Positions 17,833-27,096 are shown, counted from the stretch's first letter. The stretch: 64,000 nucleotides of DNA from an uncultured Vibrio sp. (GCF_963675395.1 NZ_OY776223.1:2790001-2854000); one strand, 5' to 3'. Numbers and translations are program-made. The notes: generated by a model from the sequence alone, not told the origin.

Positions 17833-18366
17833 ATGATGACCCACGACTATCAAGACCTTATCACCCTATTTAACGACACCTTTCTAGAACCTTTTAACAC
17901 CAAACTAGAGCTGGGTGGAGATGAACCTATCTACCTTCCTGCTGATGAAGAGCAACCTCACCACCGGATTATTTTTGCTCGTGGTTTCTATGCGTCTGCA
18001 CTTCATGAAATCTCGCATTGGTGTGTGGCTGGCCCTGAACGTCGTTTGTTGGAAGACTTTGGCTATTGGTACGAGCCGGATGGCCGAACGGCTGAGGTTC
18101 AGGCTGAGTTTGAGAAAGTAGAAGTTCGCCCTCAGGCATATGAGTGGATATTGTCTAAAAGTGCTGGCTTCCCTTTTACTGTCAGTTGTGACAATCTACA
18201 CGGCGATTTTGAACCAGATCGGCTTGGTTTTATGCGTAAAGTGCATAACGAAGTATTAGGTATTCTGGAAGCAGGATTGCCACAACGAGTAAAAATGCTG
18301 TCTGAAGCACTACGCTCTTTTTATCAAACTAAGCCGCTGGAAGCGTCTGATTTTAGCGTTAAGTAA
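17833..18366 (+). CDS. epmC: EpmC, elongation factor P hydroxylase
   Basis: EpmC hydroxylates the beta-lysyl-lysine of translation factor EF-P, the last step of the EpmAB(C) modification. The 177-residue protein has the YfcM family pattern with a putative metal site in 'ALHEISHWCVAG' (H-E-x3-H type) and 'YWYEPDGRTAE'. The frame begins ATG-ATG; either can start. It precedes yfcL as in E. coli, and the two probably form an operon with a 24-base gap. Confidence 0.93.
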   Translation: MMTHDYQDLITLFNDTFLEPFNTKLELGGDEPIYLPADEEQPHHRIIFARGFYASALHEISHWCVAGPERRLLEDFGYWYEPDGRTAEVQAEFEKVEVRPQAYEWILSKSAGFPFTVSCDNLHGDFEPDRLGFMRKVHNEVLGILEAGLPQRVKMLSEALRSFYQTKPLEASDFSVK

Positions 18367-18390
18367 CCCAAATAACCTCAGAGATACACC

Positions 18391-18654
18391 ATGATTATTG
18401 AATTTGAAGAAAAACTACTGGAATTGATTGATGCTCGAATTGAAACTGCATCAGATGATGAGCTGTTTGCTGGTGGTTATCTGCGTGGTCACATCTCTCT
18501 ATCTGCTGCATCGTGTGAAGACGAAGGCATCAATGATATTGAAGAGCTGAAAGCTCGCATCGCCAACAGTTTAGATGAAGCTCGCACTGAGCTAAGCCCG
18601 TCCGATCGCATCATTGTTAACGACCTATGGCAAGAGCTACAGGCTCAAGCTTAA
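18391..18654 (+). CDS. yfcL: YfcL family protein
   Basis: An 87-residue acidic, helical protein (starts MIIEFEEKLLELIDARIE). Size, sequence pattern and position between epmC and mnmC match the YfcL family. Its molecular role is not known. It is probably cotranscribed with epmC. A long hairpin follows the stop codon. Confidence 0.88.
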   Translation: MIIEFEEKLLELIDARIETASDDELFAGGYLRGHISLSAASCEDEGINDIEELKARIANSLDEARTELSPSDRIIVNDLWQELQAQA

Positions 18655-18678
18655 TTATTCCCACACGATTTCTATTTG

Positions 18679-18710
18679 TTTCGAAGTAGGCATCGGTATC
18701 TACTTCGAAA
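18679..18710 (+). other. Perfect 11-bp hairpin downstream of yfcL
   Basis: TTTCGAAGTAG (18679-18689) and CTACTTCGAAA (18700-18710) pair perfectly around a 10-base loop. No T-tract follows on the plus strand, so it is not a standard intrinsic terminator. It could protect the 3' end of the epmC-yfcL mRNA or be an operator for the next gene, about 95 bases away. Confidence 0.5.
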
Positions 18711-18803
18711 AATTTGAATCTCTCCGTAAAATTTTTGTGGTTGTTGGCAAACTGTTTAACTCTTATTCTGAATGGCATAAAGAGTGAACAAAAGGATACA
18801 ATC

Positions 18804-19328
18804 ATGAAAATTGTCGCATTTGCTGCTTCTACCAGTTCAACATCAATCAACAAAGTACTTGCCACTTACGCGGCCAATCAAGTCGAAGGCGCTCAAGTGA
18901 ATGTATTGGACTTAAATAACTATCAAGTTCCAATGTTTAGCGAAGACACAGAGAAAGAGGTCGGCCAGGCCGAGGGTGCGATTGCCTTCTTACGAGATCT
19001 AGAACAAGCGGATGCAATCGTGGTTTCTTTTGCTGAACACAACGGTTCATACGCTGCAGCGTACAAAAACCTGTTTGACTGGGCGACGCGCATTGAGCGT
19101 AACGTATTCCAAGACAAGCCAGTGGTTTACCTAGCGACCTCTCCAGGCCCTGGTGGGGCGCAAAGCGTATTGGCAGCAGCGACAGGCTCTGCTCAGTTCT
19201 TTGGTGCAGATGTGAAGGCATCTTTGTCAGTGCCAAACTTCTACGAGAATTTTGACGTAGAAACGGGTGCAAGCCTAAATGCAGAAATCGCTGAGCAAGT
19301 GCAACAAGCTGTTGCTCAGTTGGCATAA
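18804..19328 (+). CDS. NAD(P)H-dependent FMN reductase family protein
   Basis: A 174-residue flavodoxin-fold reductase of the NADPH-dependent FMN reductase (PF03358) family. Visible features are 'MKIVAFAASTSSTSINKVLA' (phosphate-binding loop for FMN) and 'VSFAEHNGSYAAAYKNLFDWA', in place of the usual 'PEYN.S.P..LKN.ID' second flavin motif. The ATG at 18804 has AAGGA 8 bases before it; the open frame begins earlier but lacks a ribosome site. Such enzymes reduce FMN, quinones or azo compounds. The physiological substrate is unknown. Confidence 0.9.
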   Translation: MKIVAFAASTSSTSINKVLATYAANQVEGAQVNVLDLNNYQVPMFSEDTEKEVGQAEGAIAFLRDLEQADAIVVSFAEHNGSYAAAYKNLFDWATRIERNVFQDKPVVYLATSPGPGGAQSVLAAATGSAQFFGADVKASLSVPNFYENFDVETGASLNAEIAEQVQQAVAQLA

Positions 19329-19376
19329 AGCCGCCTAGATTTCTTGCTACGATTGTTAGTCATTTTCTGAAATGAA

Positions 19377-19502
19377 ACAGGGGGTTAGTGAGTGGTACAG
19401 GCCCCCACTGTTCTCTAAACCCTGTCCTTCCTTCGAGATAAAGCGTGGTTATGTGGCAAGTCTCCCAACTTCGTTAGTAAGAGATTCCCGGCCACGCTTT
19501 TT
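19377..19502 (+). ncRNA. Structured RNA/terminator region between the FMN reductase and mnmC
   Basis: Two stem systems follow each other. ACAGGG-GGTTAG (19377-19388) pairs with CTAAACCCTGT (19415-19425) and encloses a GTGG/CCAC stem. AAAGCGTGG (19440-19448) pairs with CCACGCTTT (19492-19500) and ends in a short T run. The second stem with its large internal loop could be the terminator for the reductase transcript or for the convergent mnmC. The whole could be a 3'-UTR-derived sRNA. No coding frame of note is inside. Confidence 0.45.
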
Positions 19503-19521
19503 CGTCACTACCTTCACTTGC

Positions 19522-21540
19522 CTAAAGCTCAGTAATCGCTTTACCCTTACGCAGTTTACGCACCCACATCCGGCTTGGATGCAATTCAGCTAACACATCC
19601 ACAGGCAACGGCAGAGGGTCACCACAAATTTGTGAAGCCAGCAGTTCAGCCATCAGTGGTGCAGAGCTCAATCCGCGAGAACCCAGCCCTAAAAAGCAGA
19701 ATAGGTTAGGGAACTGATGAATTGCTTCTACTTCCTCTTCCTTCTGGTTTTGCAAGTTTGCGTATTGTGTTTTAACTGACTCAAAATCACTTATATTACC
19801 AATAAATGGCAGATGATCACGACTCACACAACGAATACCTTGGCGCGAGAAGTTACCTGTTGTGTCGACTTCGCTTACCCATGCCTGATTGGGGATGCAT
19901 TTGATGAGCTTGTCTGCGTTGTCTTGTTGCGCTGCGCTATCAAATTCGAAATCCAAATGGCTGCGATCGTAACTCGCGCCAATACACAGATGTTGATTGT
20001 TTGGGTTTACTGGCGTCATGTAGCCGTCGTAGCAAAGCACCGTTTTCAGCTTAGATAGCGTTTCTGTTGCCGGTGCGTGGCTCACCTGACCTTTCACTTG
20101 TCCCATCGGCAGATCGGCGGTTTGACTCAAAGTTTGGAATTCATGGCCATTGGCGATCACGACGGCTGAGTGCTCAAAGGTTTGACCATTTGATGTTAGT
20201 GTCCAGCATTGGGTCTCGTCGCTCCAAGTGAGCGCGTCGATTTTGTGTTCAAATTTGGCTTCGAAGTTGGCATTTTTTTCAAGCTGTGCGACCAGCCCAC
20301 GAGTTAACTCTGCAGGACAAAGCCAACCTCCCCAAGGGTAGTGCACTGAAGGCATATCGATAGGTAAGCCGATGGTTTCAGCTGTTTCTTGTGCTGAAAG
20401 CTTCTGGATGAGTTCGGGGGTGAAGTTGCCTTCTAAAATTCTTTCTAACTTGGCCGTGGATTTTTCATCCCACATTAGTTGGGTTACGCCACACCAGTCA
20501 TGGTCAAAACTGATCTCTTCCGCCGCTTGCTCGACAAACTGACGCGCAAATAGAAATGCCGGAGCAAACACACGCGATACGCCGGTATGTGGACCATTAA
20601 GTAGTGGATAAACAGCGCCTTGGCGGTTGCCCGATGCACCTTCTGCTGGTCGAGCATCTTGGCAATACAGTGTGACATTTTGGCCACGACGACTCAATGT
20701 TTTTGCCAGGGCTGCGCTGGCTATACCGCCACCAACGATGGCAATTGAATCAGACTTGCTTGCCGCCGTTCTGTTAAACCAGGGTAAGTGATTTGAGTGC
20801 ATTTGTCGCTGTTCCATTGAGCCAGCAATCATTTCACGCTTGGTACCAAAACCTTTTACTTTCGTCATATTAAAGCCGGCTTCGATCAATCCACGACGTA
20901 CAAACCCGGCGGCGGTGAACGTGGCGACAGTACAACCTTGCTTTGCCAGTTTGGCCATGCCGTTGAACAAATTCTGATTCCACATCTCTGGATTTTTACT
21001 TGGTGCAAAACCGTCAAGGAACCAGGCATCAACTAAGCCTGCTTCACCGTAAGGCACTTGTGGCATGCAGTCTTTGATGTCACCAAACCAAAGGTCGAGG
21101 GTGATTGCGCCATCTTCTAATACGATTCGGTGGCACTCTGGTACGGTGGCGGGGTAGTGCTTTTGCAGCTTCTCTGCGTACTCCGCCAGCTCTGGCCACG
21201 TTTGATGGGCTTTTTTAAGATCAGCTCGGCTGAGAGGATATTTTTCAAAGCTGACAAAATGCAGCTCTTTTAATGTCGCATCAGGATTTTCACGACGGAA
21301 TTCATTAAACCACTGCCATACCGCCAGGAAGTTTAATCCAGTGCCAAATCCGGTTTCACCGATAATAAAGCGCCTTTGGTCAAATTCCTGCCATCTTTCT
21401 GGGAGATGATTTTTTTTGAGGAAAACGTAGCGTGTCTCTTCAAGACCGTTTACGTTAGAGAAGTAAACATCATCAAATTGGTCAGAAACTGGCGTACCAG
21501 ATTCGTTCCAACCCAGTTCTGCGTTTTTTATTGAAGTCAT
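19522..21540 (-). CDS. mnmC: MnmC, bifunctional tRNA wobble-uridine modification enzyme
   Basis: MnmC completes the mnm5(s)2U34 modification of tRNA. The C-terminal FAD domain turns cmnm5 into nm5 and the N-terminal domain methylates it. With the start at ATG 21540 ([15 protein letters not shown]) the protein is 672 residues, the usual bifunctional size. The methyltransferase domain (about 1-240) has '[15 protein letters not shown]' and '[15 protein letters not shown]'. The FAD-binding motif '[21 protein letters not shown]' region is near residue 270. It is divergent from fabB, as in E. coli. Confidence 0.96.
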   Translation of the reverse strand: MTSIKNAELGWNESGTPVSDQFDDVYFSNVNGLEETRYVFLKKNHLPERWQEFDQRRFIIGETGFGTGLNFLAVWQWFNEFRRENPDATLKELHFVSFEKYPLSRADLKKAHQTWPELAEYAEKLQKHYPATVPECHRIVLEDGAITLDLWFGDIKDCMPQVPYGEAGLVDAWFLDGFAPSKNPEMWNQNLFNGMAKLAKQGCTVATFTAAGFVRRGLIEAGFNMTKVKGFGTKREMIAGSMEQRQMHSNHLPWFNRTAASKSDSIAIVGGGIASAALAKTLSRRGQNVTLYCQDARPAEGASGNRQGAVYPLLNGPHTGVSRVFAPAFLFARQFVEQAAEEISFDHDWCGVTQLMWDEKSTAKLERILEGNFTPELIQKLSAQETAETIGLPIDMPSVHYPWGGWLCPAELTRGLVAQLEKNANFEAKFEHKIDALTWSDETQCWTLTSNGQTFEHSAVVIANGHEFQTLSQTADLPMGQVKGQVSHAPATETLSKLKTVLCYDGYMTPVNPNNQHLCIGASYDRSHLDFEFDSAAQQDNADKLIKCIPNQAWVSEVDTTGNFSRQGIRCVSRDHLPFIGNISDFESVKTQYANLQNQKEEEVEAIHQFPNLFCFLGLGSRGLSSAPLMAELLASQICGDPLPLPVDVLAELHPSRMWVRKLRKGKAITEL

Positions 21541-21602
21541 ATTGGTTGTAATTTTGTGATTTGGCGCGGTAACAATAGGACGATTGTACGAATTTATAGG
21601 AA

Positions 21603-21619
21603 AGCTGACCACTTTTGTT
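21603..21619 (+). promoter_or_regulatory. Possible FadR site upstream of fabB
   Basis: AGCTGACCACTTTTGTT shares 11 of 17 positions with the E. coli fabA FadR site AACTGATCGGACTTGTT and lies about 50 bases before the fabB start. FadR activates fabB in E. coli. The match is weak, so this is a candidate only. Confidence 0.3.
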
Positions 21620-21669
21620 GACTATCTTAGTTATTATCTAGCAGATTTTTGAATTATAGGAATGTCATA

Positions 21670-22881
21670 ATGAAACGAGTCGTAATCACCGGTATGGGTA
21701 TTGTTTCAAGTATCGGTAACAACGTCGAAGAAGTTCTAGCGTCTCTTAAAGCGGGCAAATCTGGCATCACTGCATCTGAGCAGTTCAAAGAACACGGTCT
21801 TCGTTCGCAAGTATGGGGTGATCTAAAAATCAACCCAGCGGAGCACATCGACCGTAAACAGATGCGCTTTATGGGTGATGCGGCTGCTTATGCATACCTA
21901 TCAATGCAGCAGGCAATTGAAGACGCTGGCCTAACCGACGATCAAGTTTCTAACGATCGCACTGGTATCGTTGCGGGTTCTGGAGGTGCTTCTGCGTTAA
22001 ACCAAACAATCGCAACAGATACTATGCGTGAGAAAGGTGTGAAGCGTATTGGTCCATATATGGTTCCACGTACTATGTCTTCTACCGTTTCTGCTTGTCT
22101 TGCTACACCGTTTAAAATTCGTGGTGTGAACTACACCATGAGTTCAGCTTGTGCGACGTCTGCACACTGTATCGGTCACGCGATGGAGCTTATTCAGCTT
22201 GGCAAACAAGACATCGTATTTGCAGGTGGTGGTGAAGAGCTAGATTGGTCTCAAACGATGATGTTTGATGCCATGGGCGCACTGTCTACCAAGTACAACG
22301 ACACACCAGAAAAAGCGTCTCGTACTTACGATGCAGACCGTGACGGTTTCGTTATCTCTGGTGGAGGCGGTATGCTGGTTGTCGAAGAGCTAGAACATGC
22401 TCTAGCACGTGGCGCGAAAATCTACGGTGAGATCGTAGGTTACGGTGCGACTTCTGACGGCTACGACATGGTAGCGCCATCAGGTGAAGGTGCGGTACGT
22501 TGTATGAAGATGGCAATGCAAGGCGTTGACCACATCGATTACATCAACACTCACGGTACTTCTACTCCTGTAGGTGATGTGAAAGAGCTTGGCGCGATTC
22601 AAGAGCTATTTGGTGAAAACAGCCCTGCAATCTCTGCGACAAAAGCGATGACTGGTCACGCACTAGGTGCGGCTGGTGTTCACGAAGCGATTTACTCAAC
22701 GCTAATGCTAGACAACCACTTCATTGCTCCAAGCATCAACATTGAAAACTTGGATGAAGCAGCGAAAGGTCTGGATATCGTGACTGAAACTCGTGATGCA
22801 GAGATCGATACCGTAATGTCAAACAGCTTTGGCTTTGGCGGTACTAACGCAACGCTAGTTATCAAGAAATACCAAGGTTAG
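21670..22881 (+). CDS. fabB: FabB, beta-ketoacyl-ACP synthase I
   Basis: FabB elongates acyl-ACP with malonyl-ACP and is essential for unsaturated fatty acid synthesis. The protein is 403 residues from ATG 21670 ([10 protein letters not shown]), which has AGGAA 8 bases upstream; the frame opens 7 codons earlier. The catalytic triad is visible: Cys161 in '[11 protein letters not shown]', one His in '[11 protein letters not shown]' and the other in 'TGHALGAAG'. The glycine-rich end '[13 protein letters not shown]' is typical of KAS enzymes. The 3' UTR is long and structured (see FarS). Gene order mnmC-fabB is conserved. Confidence 0.97.
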   Translation: MKRVVITGMGIVSSIGNNVEEVLASLKAGKSGITASEQFKEHGLRSQVWGDLKINPAEHIDRKQMRFMGDAAAYAYLSMQQAIEDAGLTDDQVSNDRTGIVAGSGGASALNQTIATDTMREKGVKRIGPYMVPRTMSSTVSACLATPFKIRGVNYTMSSACATSAHCIGHAMELIQLGKQDIVFAGGGEELDWSQTMMFDAMGALSTKYNDTPEKASRTYDADRDGFVISGGGGMLVVEELEHALARGAKIYGEIVGYGATSDGYDMVAPSGEGAVRCMKMAMQGVDHIDYINTHGTSTPVGDVKELGAIQELFGENSPAISATKAMTGHALGAAGVHEAIYSTLMLDNHFIAPSINIENLDEAAKGLDIVTETRDAEIDTVMSNSFGFGGTNATLVIKKYQG

Positions 22882-22944
22882 TCAGTACCCAAGCTAATCG
22901 AAATTGTTGGGGTAAATCACCATACGGTGTGAGCTCCAACAAGC

Positions 22945-23059
22945 AGTTTCCAGAGCTTGATCAGTCTAACTGGTCGAACAGACGCAGACTTTATCCCATG
23001 GAGAGCGGGATAAGATCCTTTTGTTCTGGAACTTTGCCCGGCTTAATGCCGGGCTTTTT
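22945..23059 (+). ncRNA. farS: Candidate FarS sRNA in the fabB 3' UTR
   Basis: In Vibrio cholerae the Hfq-dependent sRNA FarS is cut by RNase E from the 3' UTR of fabB mRNA and represses fadE genes, linking FadR-driven synthesis to repression of beta-oxidation. The same position here holds no gene but has a 7-bp hairpin (TTATCCC 22991-22997 / GGGATAA 23007-23013) and a strong terminator with a T run, the layout of an Hfq-binding 3'-derived sRNA. The 5' end is a guess; I assign identity by position and structure, not by sequence comparison. Confidence 0.6.
23036..23059 (+). terminator. Terminator of fabB/FarS
   Basis: GCCCGGC / GCCGGGC stem with a TTAAT loop followed by TTTTTATTTT. Confidence 0.92.
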
Positions 23060-23110
23060 ATTTTGTGTAATAAGAGCCATATCTCACCGAGTTATCAGCA
23101 AATTTCAGGC

Positions 23111-24934
23111 TCACGCCAAGCGGGGGCCCAATTGCAGATATTCAAGATTAATGTAATCCTGACCATATTTTTCAGACTGATCAATAGCCAGCGGCAACTC
23201 GCTGATCTCCAGTGTATATTCACCGGCTTGGGGAAAATACATCTCGCCTAAGCGACTGTGTACGTTTTTCCACGGTACCTGAGCATCGTTAGCATCTGTT
23301 TTGTCGAGGTTTAGCTCAAACGGCCAGGACTGATCTGCACAACTTACGCGACCAGTTTTACCGTTGTGCACCCATAACGGATCTTTATGATGCATGGTTT
23401 CCAGCGAAACCAGATCTAAGGCGAACCAGCCTGGGCGCTGGATTTGGAAGGTCCAGCGGTAATTGAGTTTGACAGGATCAAAATGAACGATATTGAGTGT
23501 ATCCAGGCGCACTTTGGCCAGGCGGTCCTGATGTACGATAGGGTTAATATCCAACTCTCCTTCATACTCCAGCTCGATCACTAGAGGCATCAGATCATAA
23601 TTATGCTCGAGTTGTAGGTTGAGGGTGCTAGCAGTAATGCCCGTATCCGTGTCTGTTTTCTGCAAATAGGAAACATGCCCACTGATTTGATTATCGAGCA
23701 ATCGTGCCTGTTTGATTCGATTGTTGACGCTATGTAAGCAGATAACGTTTTGTTCAGGCTGACGCTGCACATGCAGATACAACTTACTGGTGTCTGGTTT
23801 ATGCGTTACCACACCCCAGTTGAAACCGGTTTGCAGCGGGGTAGCTTCGGTATCGATCACCGCTTCCTGGTTTACCTGCATCCATTGGCCTATCTCACTA
23901 AGTAACCGTACAAGGGGATGTGGAATACGCCCGTTATGATCCAGGGTTATATTGAGTAGAAAGTTGCCGCCCCGACTGACTACGGAACATAGCTGGTTTA
24001 TCAGATCCTTACTGGATTTGGTATTATTGTCGTTGTGGCTATAACCCCAGTTGTCGTTACTGGTAGCAATGCCTTCCCAGTAATATGGTTTGATATAAAG
24101 TGGCTCCATGTAGTTGTCGTGACCGGTTTTGATATCCCAATCCAACAGGTACTCACATTCCGGTGCCGTAACCCTGCTGTTAACCACAGCATCAGGTTGT
24201 TTTTTCCGGATTAATGCCATCAGGTCGCCGATCCGACGTACGTGGTCAGCTTCTTCTTGTACATCAAAGCCCCCCATATCAAACCACAGAGAACACAGAT
24301 CTCCGTACTTTTCGAGCAACTCATTAACCTGAGGTACACACTTGTTATTCCAGTATTCCTGATAGTTAGCCTGGGCTGGGTTGAAATCCCAGTCGTTGGG
24401 GGCTTTCGTCACCGCATTTTCGTTCTCCCAATCGATCACATGTGAATAATAGAGGCCAAAATCCAAGTCTTTATGACAACAGCTGTGACTGAGTTCAGCG
24501 ATCGGATCGCGTTTAAACGGTGTAGCGTCCGTGATGTTGAATGGATGTGATGGGCTGTGATACATGGCAAACCCGTCGTGATGTTTGGCAGTGACAACCA
24601 GATAATTCATTCCGGCTGCTTTGGCCAATGCCGTTACCTGATCGGCATCAAACTCGGCAGGGTTAAAGCTAGAAGCGTACCCTTTATAGTCATGCATAGG
24701 AATACGGGCAAAGTGCGGCAGCCATTCGCTAATGATGTCGTAGTATTGTCCCTGATAATACCCGGCCAGATCCCGGTGGCAATAAAGTCCCCAGTGGATA
24801 AACATACCAAAGGTATTTTTTTTCCAACGGTTCAGTCCCTGCTTACTGACGCCAGTAAAGGCATTGCGATTGTCCGGTTGGCAAGTAGTCTGGCGGCTTA
24901 TTCCTGTCAGCTCACCTGCTGTGGGCTTGGTCAT
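23111..24934 (-). CDS. GH29-type alpha-L-fucosidase, cytoplasmic
   Basis: A 607-residue glycoside hydrolase family 29 protein. The (beta/alpha)8 catalytic domain covers about residues 30-340. Landmarks are 'FGMFIHWGLYCHRDL' near residue 43, 'VVTAKHHDGFAMYHS' near residue 113, and the nucleophile Asp219 in 'SLWFDMGGF'. A beta-sandwich C-terminal part follows. It should remove terminal alpha-L-fucose from oligosaccharides. No signal peptide is present, so it acts on imported sugars. The open frame starts 12 codons earlier, but ATG 24934 has a GGTG ribosome site 6 bases before it. It is divergent from the DeoR regulator and convergent with fabB, and is absent from the conserved fabB-pdxB order, so it belongs to an inserted islet. 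A perfect palindrome lies just upstream. Confidence 0.88.
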   Translation of the reverse strand: MTKPTAGELTGISRQTTCQPDNRNAFTGVSKQGLNRWKKNTFGMFIHWGLYCHRDLAGYYQGQYYDIISEWLPHFARIPMHDYKGYASSFNPAEFDADQVTALAKAAGMNYLVVTAKHHDGFAMYHSPSHPFNITDATPFKRDPIAELSHSCCHKDLDFGLYYSHVIDWENENAVTKAPNDWDFNPAQANYQEYWNNKCVPQVNELLEKYGDLCSLWFDMGGFDVQEEADHVRRIGDLMALIRKKQPDAVVNSRVTAPECEYLLDWDIKTGHDNYMEPLYIKPYYWEGIATSNDNWGYSHNDNNTKSSKDLINQLCSVVSRGGNFLLNITLDHNGRIPHPLVRLLSEIGQWMQVNQEAVIDTEATPLQTGFNWGVVTHKPDTSKLYLHVQRQPEQNVICLHSVNNRIKQARLLDNQISGHVSYLQKTDTDTGITASTLNLQLEHNYDLMPLVIELEYEGELDINPIVHQDRLAKVRLDTLNIVHFDPVKLNYRWTFQIQRPGWFALDLVSLETMHHKDPLWVHNGKTGRVSCADQSWPFELNLDKTDANDAQVPWKNVHSRLGEMYFPQAGEYTLEISELPLAIDQSEKYGQDYINLEYLQLGPRLA

Positions 24935-24945
24935 GATACACCTAT

Positions 24946-24978
24946 CAATTATTATGAAATCACTTTTCATAATAATTG
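24946..24978. promoter_or_regulatory. Perfect palindrome (14-bp arms) before the fucosidase gene, probable operator
   Basis: CAATTATTATGAAA (24946-24959) and its exact complement TTTCATAATAATTG (24965-24978) flank TCACT. It ends 11 bases from the fucosidase start codon, so a bound repressor would block initiation. It cannot be an intrinsic terminator here (AT-rich, no downstream gene end). The right-hand 14 bases CTTTTCATAATAAT occur again at 42361-42374 upstream of the PL8 lyase. Confidence 0.7.
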
Positions 24979-25233
24979 GTTTGTCTGGTTCAACTGAGTT
25001 AGATGCATTTAGATGTGAGCTTTCTCACGCTATCTTTGGTTCGTTGCTGTAAATACGGTCTTGTCTAATGCACATTCATGCCCGTTTCAACTGTCACGAC
25101 TTAAAATCAGTCATTAATTCATTGTAATCCTTCAACCCAAATGCCCACTTTACCCGGACTAGCGTGATATTAATCGCACAAACAGTTTGAACGTGTGCAG
25201 TGTTTACGATTTTCAATTTAACATCTAATTTAT

Positions 25234-25248
25234 TGAAATGACGTTTCA
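25234..25248 (+). promoter_or_regulatory. TGAAA-N5-TTTCA inverted repeat before deoR-type gene
   Basis: TGAAATGACGTTTCA lies 19-33 bases before the regulator start codon, a normal place for an autoregulatory operator. Related sequences (GAAACGATGTTTC at 29291-29303; GTGAAACGT at 42493-42501) lie upstream of the solute-binding protein and the PL8 lyase. Confidence 0.45.
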
Positions 25249-25266
25249 CTAAGTGATATTTAGAGC

Positions 25267-26028
25267 ATGAACAACAGACAAAATTACATTGTTGATCAAG
25301 TGCGAAAGCAAGGTGAGGTTAAGGTTGAGGAATTAGCTGGCGAGTATGGAGTCTCTGTCGAGACCATACGTCGAGATCTGAATACATTAGCAAAACACAA
25401 CCTGCTATGTCGTATCCATGGTGGTGCAGTCAGCCTACAGACACGTGACATAGGCCAGACATTCTCCTCAAGACAGAAGTTAAATGCACAAGCTAAGCAT
25501 GTGATGGCAAAACATGCACAGCACTACCTTATCGAGCGAAGCGTCATTGGAATGGATGCCAGTTCTACCTGTCTGCATGTCGCCCGACAGATGTCGGATA
25601 TGATCTGTACCTTGGTGACCAATTCCACTGGCATAATGCAAAGCGTTGCAACAAAAGAACACGTGTCAGTCATTGCGACCGGAGGCAGTTTTTCCGCCAA
25701 ATACTCTGCCTTTCACGGCCCCATTGCCGAACAGGCGTTGTCCCGGCTGAATCTGGATGTGGTTTTACTGTCCTGCTGTGGTGTCGATGAAAATGGAGGC
25801 GTTTGGGAGTCTAACGAACTGAATGCCTCTATCAAGCGTCGCATGATGGGTTGTGCGGCTCAGGTGGTACTGCTTGCCGATGCTAGCAAAATAGGCAAGA
25901 AGGGACTAATCAAGATTTGTGATGCTTCAGAGATAGATATCTTTATTAGTGATAGCCCGGTAAACAGTAAGTTACGGCAGTACCTTAAGAAAAGCCGGAT
26001 TTTGATTATTGATGGACAAGCCCACTGA
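25267..26028 (+). CDS. DeoR-family sugar-responsive transcriptional regulator (FucR/GlpR-like)
   Basis: A 253-residue DeoR-family repressor. Residues 1-57 form the winged helix-turn-helix with the family signature 'VKVEELAGEYGVSVETIRRDLNTL' and 'RIHGGAV'. The C-terminal sugar-phosphate sensor domain shows 'VIGMDASSTCLHVA', 'LVTNSTGIMQSVA', 'ATGGSFSAKYSAFHGPIAEQAL' and 'LLADASKIGKKG'. Members sense phosphorylated sugars; E. coli FucR responds to fuculose-1-phosphate. It is divergent from the fucosidase and 17 bases upstream of the GH43-like gene, so it is the likely local regulator. The ribosome site is weak. The ligand is inferred from the neighbouring fucose genes. Confidence 0.9.
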   Translation: MNNRQNYIVDQVRKQGEVKVEELAGEYGVSVETIRRDLNTLAKHNLLCRIHGGAVSLQTRDIGQTFSSRQKLNAQAKHVMAKHAQHYLIERSVIGMDASSTCLHVARQMSDMICTLVTNSTGIMQSVATKEHVSVIATGGSFSAKYSAFHGPIAEQALSRLNLDVVLLSCCGVDENGGVWESNELNASIKRRMMGCAAQVVLLADASKIGKKGLIKICDASEIDIFISDSPVNSKLRQYLKKSRILIIDGQAH

Positions 26029-26045
26029 CATAAAACAAACACCGA

Positions 26046-27089
26046 ATGCAGAATGATATGACAAACAGTATTTTAGAGAGAATAGGCGAGCTGGACCCGG
26101 CTAGCGCCTTTTCTATGGATGACTATTGGGTATGGGGCAGTTCCGTAGTCAAAGGCGACGACGGCAAATACCATATGTTCGCCTCCCGTTGGAGCAAGAA
26201 AAAGCCGTTTTTCACCACCTGGATCACGGATAGTGAGATTGTACACGCCGTGGCGGACCGTGCCGACGGTACTTATGTTTTCTCCGATGTCGCCCTAGGT
26301 AAGCGGGGCTCCCAGTTTTGGGACGGACAGTCGGCGCATAACCCCAAAATATTCCGCCATAAGGGGAAGTATGTTCTCTTTTATATGGGCTCTACTCACC
26401 CGTTTGAGCCGTTCCCGGACGGCGATGATCCCGATGTGACGGGCAAGCACTGTGTGGTGGCGCGCAGCAACAAGAGAGTCGGCGTAGCGGTGGCCGACAG
26501 CCCCTACGGTCCGTGGCAAAGGTTTGACTGCCCAATTTTGCCTACCAAGCCAAACACCTTTTATAGTTTCCTAACTTCCAACCCGTCGCCGATCATTCAC
26601 GAGGACGGCAGCGTGCTGCTGATGTTTAAGGCCCGTGCCTATGATGGGGACGTCCATGGCAGGATGACGATCGGAATCGCCAAGGCCGACCATTATCTAG
26701 GACCATACAGGGTCATCAACTCTGAGCCGATCTTTGGCCCGGATAAGGTGGGTGAAATTGAAGATCCATCCATCTGGCTGGATAACGACGGCTATCACTT
26801 GCTAGCGAAAGATATGGGCAGCTCGATTTGTGGTGAGCACCACGCGGGCATTTTGTGCCATTCGGACAATGGCCTCGATTGGCGTCTCGATGAAGATCCT
26901 CTGGCCTATTCCAAAAAGGTACAGTGGCGGGACGGTAGCGAGGGTGTTCTGGGGCAAATGGAAAGACCTTTCCCGTTAGTGGAGGATGGAGTGGTGACTA
27001 CTCTATTTTTTGCAGCGATGGACGGACCCGGAGGCTTTAATAACGGCACAAGATCCTGGAACCAGGCTGTTCCCTTAAAGAAAAAGTGA
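26046..27089 (+). CDS. Five-bladed beta-propeller glycosidase (GH43/GH117-like)
   Basis: A 347-residue protein with the repeated beta-propeller pattern of GH43, GH117 and relatives: 'DDYWVWGSSVVKGDDGKYHMFASRW', 'WDGQSAHNPKIFRHKGKYVLFYMG', 'SNPSPIIHEDGSVLLMFKA', 'GEIEDPSIWLDNDGYHLLAKD' and 'ERPFPLVEDG', read here as blade starts. The 'EDP.IW' motif is typical of these folds. No signal peptide is present, so it is cytoplasmic. It probably cleaves a terminal sugar of an imported oligosaccharide, but I cannot name the linkage. It shares an operon with the DeoR regulator and precedes the fucU relic. Codon use is visibly richer in G+C than the core genes, suggesting separate acquisition. The start could be ATG 26046 or 26058. 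Confidence 0.75.
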   Translation: MQNDMTNSILERIGELDPASAFSMDDYWVWGSSVVKGDDGKYHMFASRWSKKKPFFTTWITDSEIVHAVADRADGTYVFSDVALGKRGSQFWDGQSAHNPKIFRHKGKYVLFYMGSTHPFEPFPDGDDPDVTGKHCVVARSNKRVGVAVADSPYGPWQRFDCPILPTKPNTFYSFLTSNPSPIIHEDGSVLLMFKARAYDGDVHGRMTIGIAKADHYLGPYRVINSEPIFGPDKVGEIEDPSIWLDNDGYHLLAKDMGSSICGEHHAGILCHSDNGLDWRLDEDPLAYSKKVQWRDGSEGVLGQMERPFPLVEDGVVTTLFFAAMDGPGGFNNGTRSWNQAVPLKKK

Positions 27090-27096
27090 GTAATCG

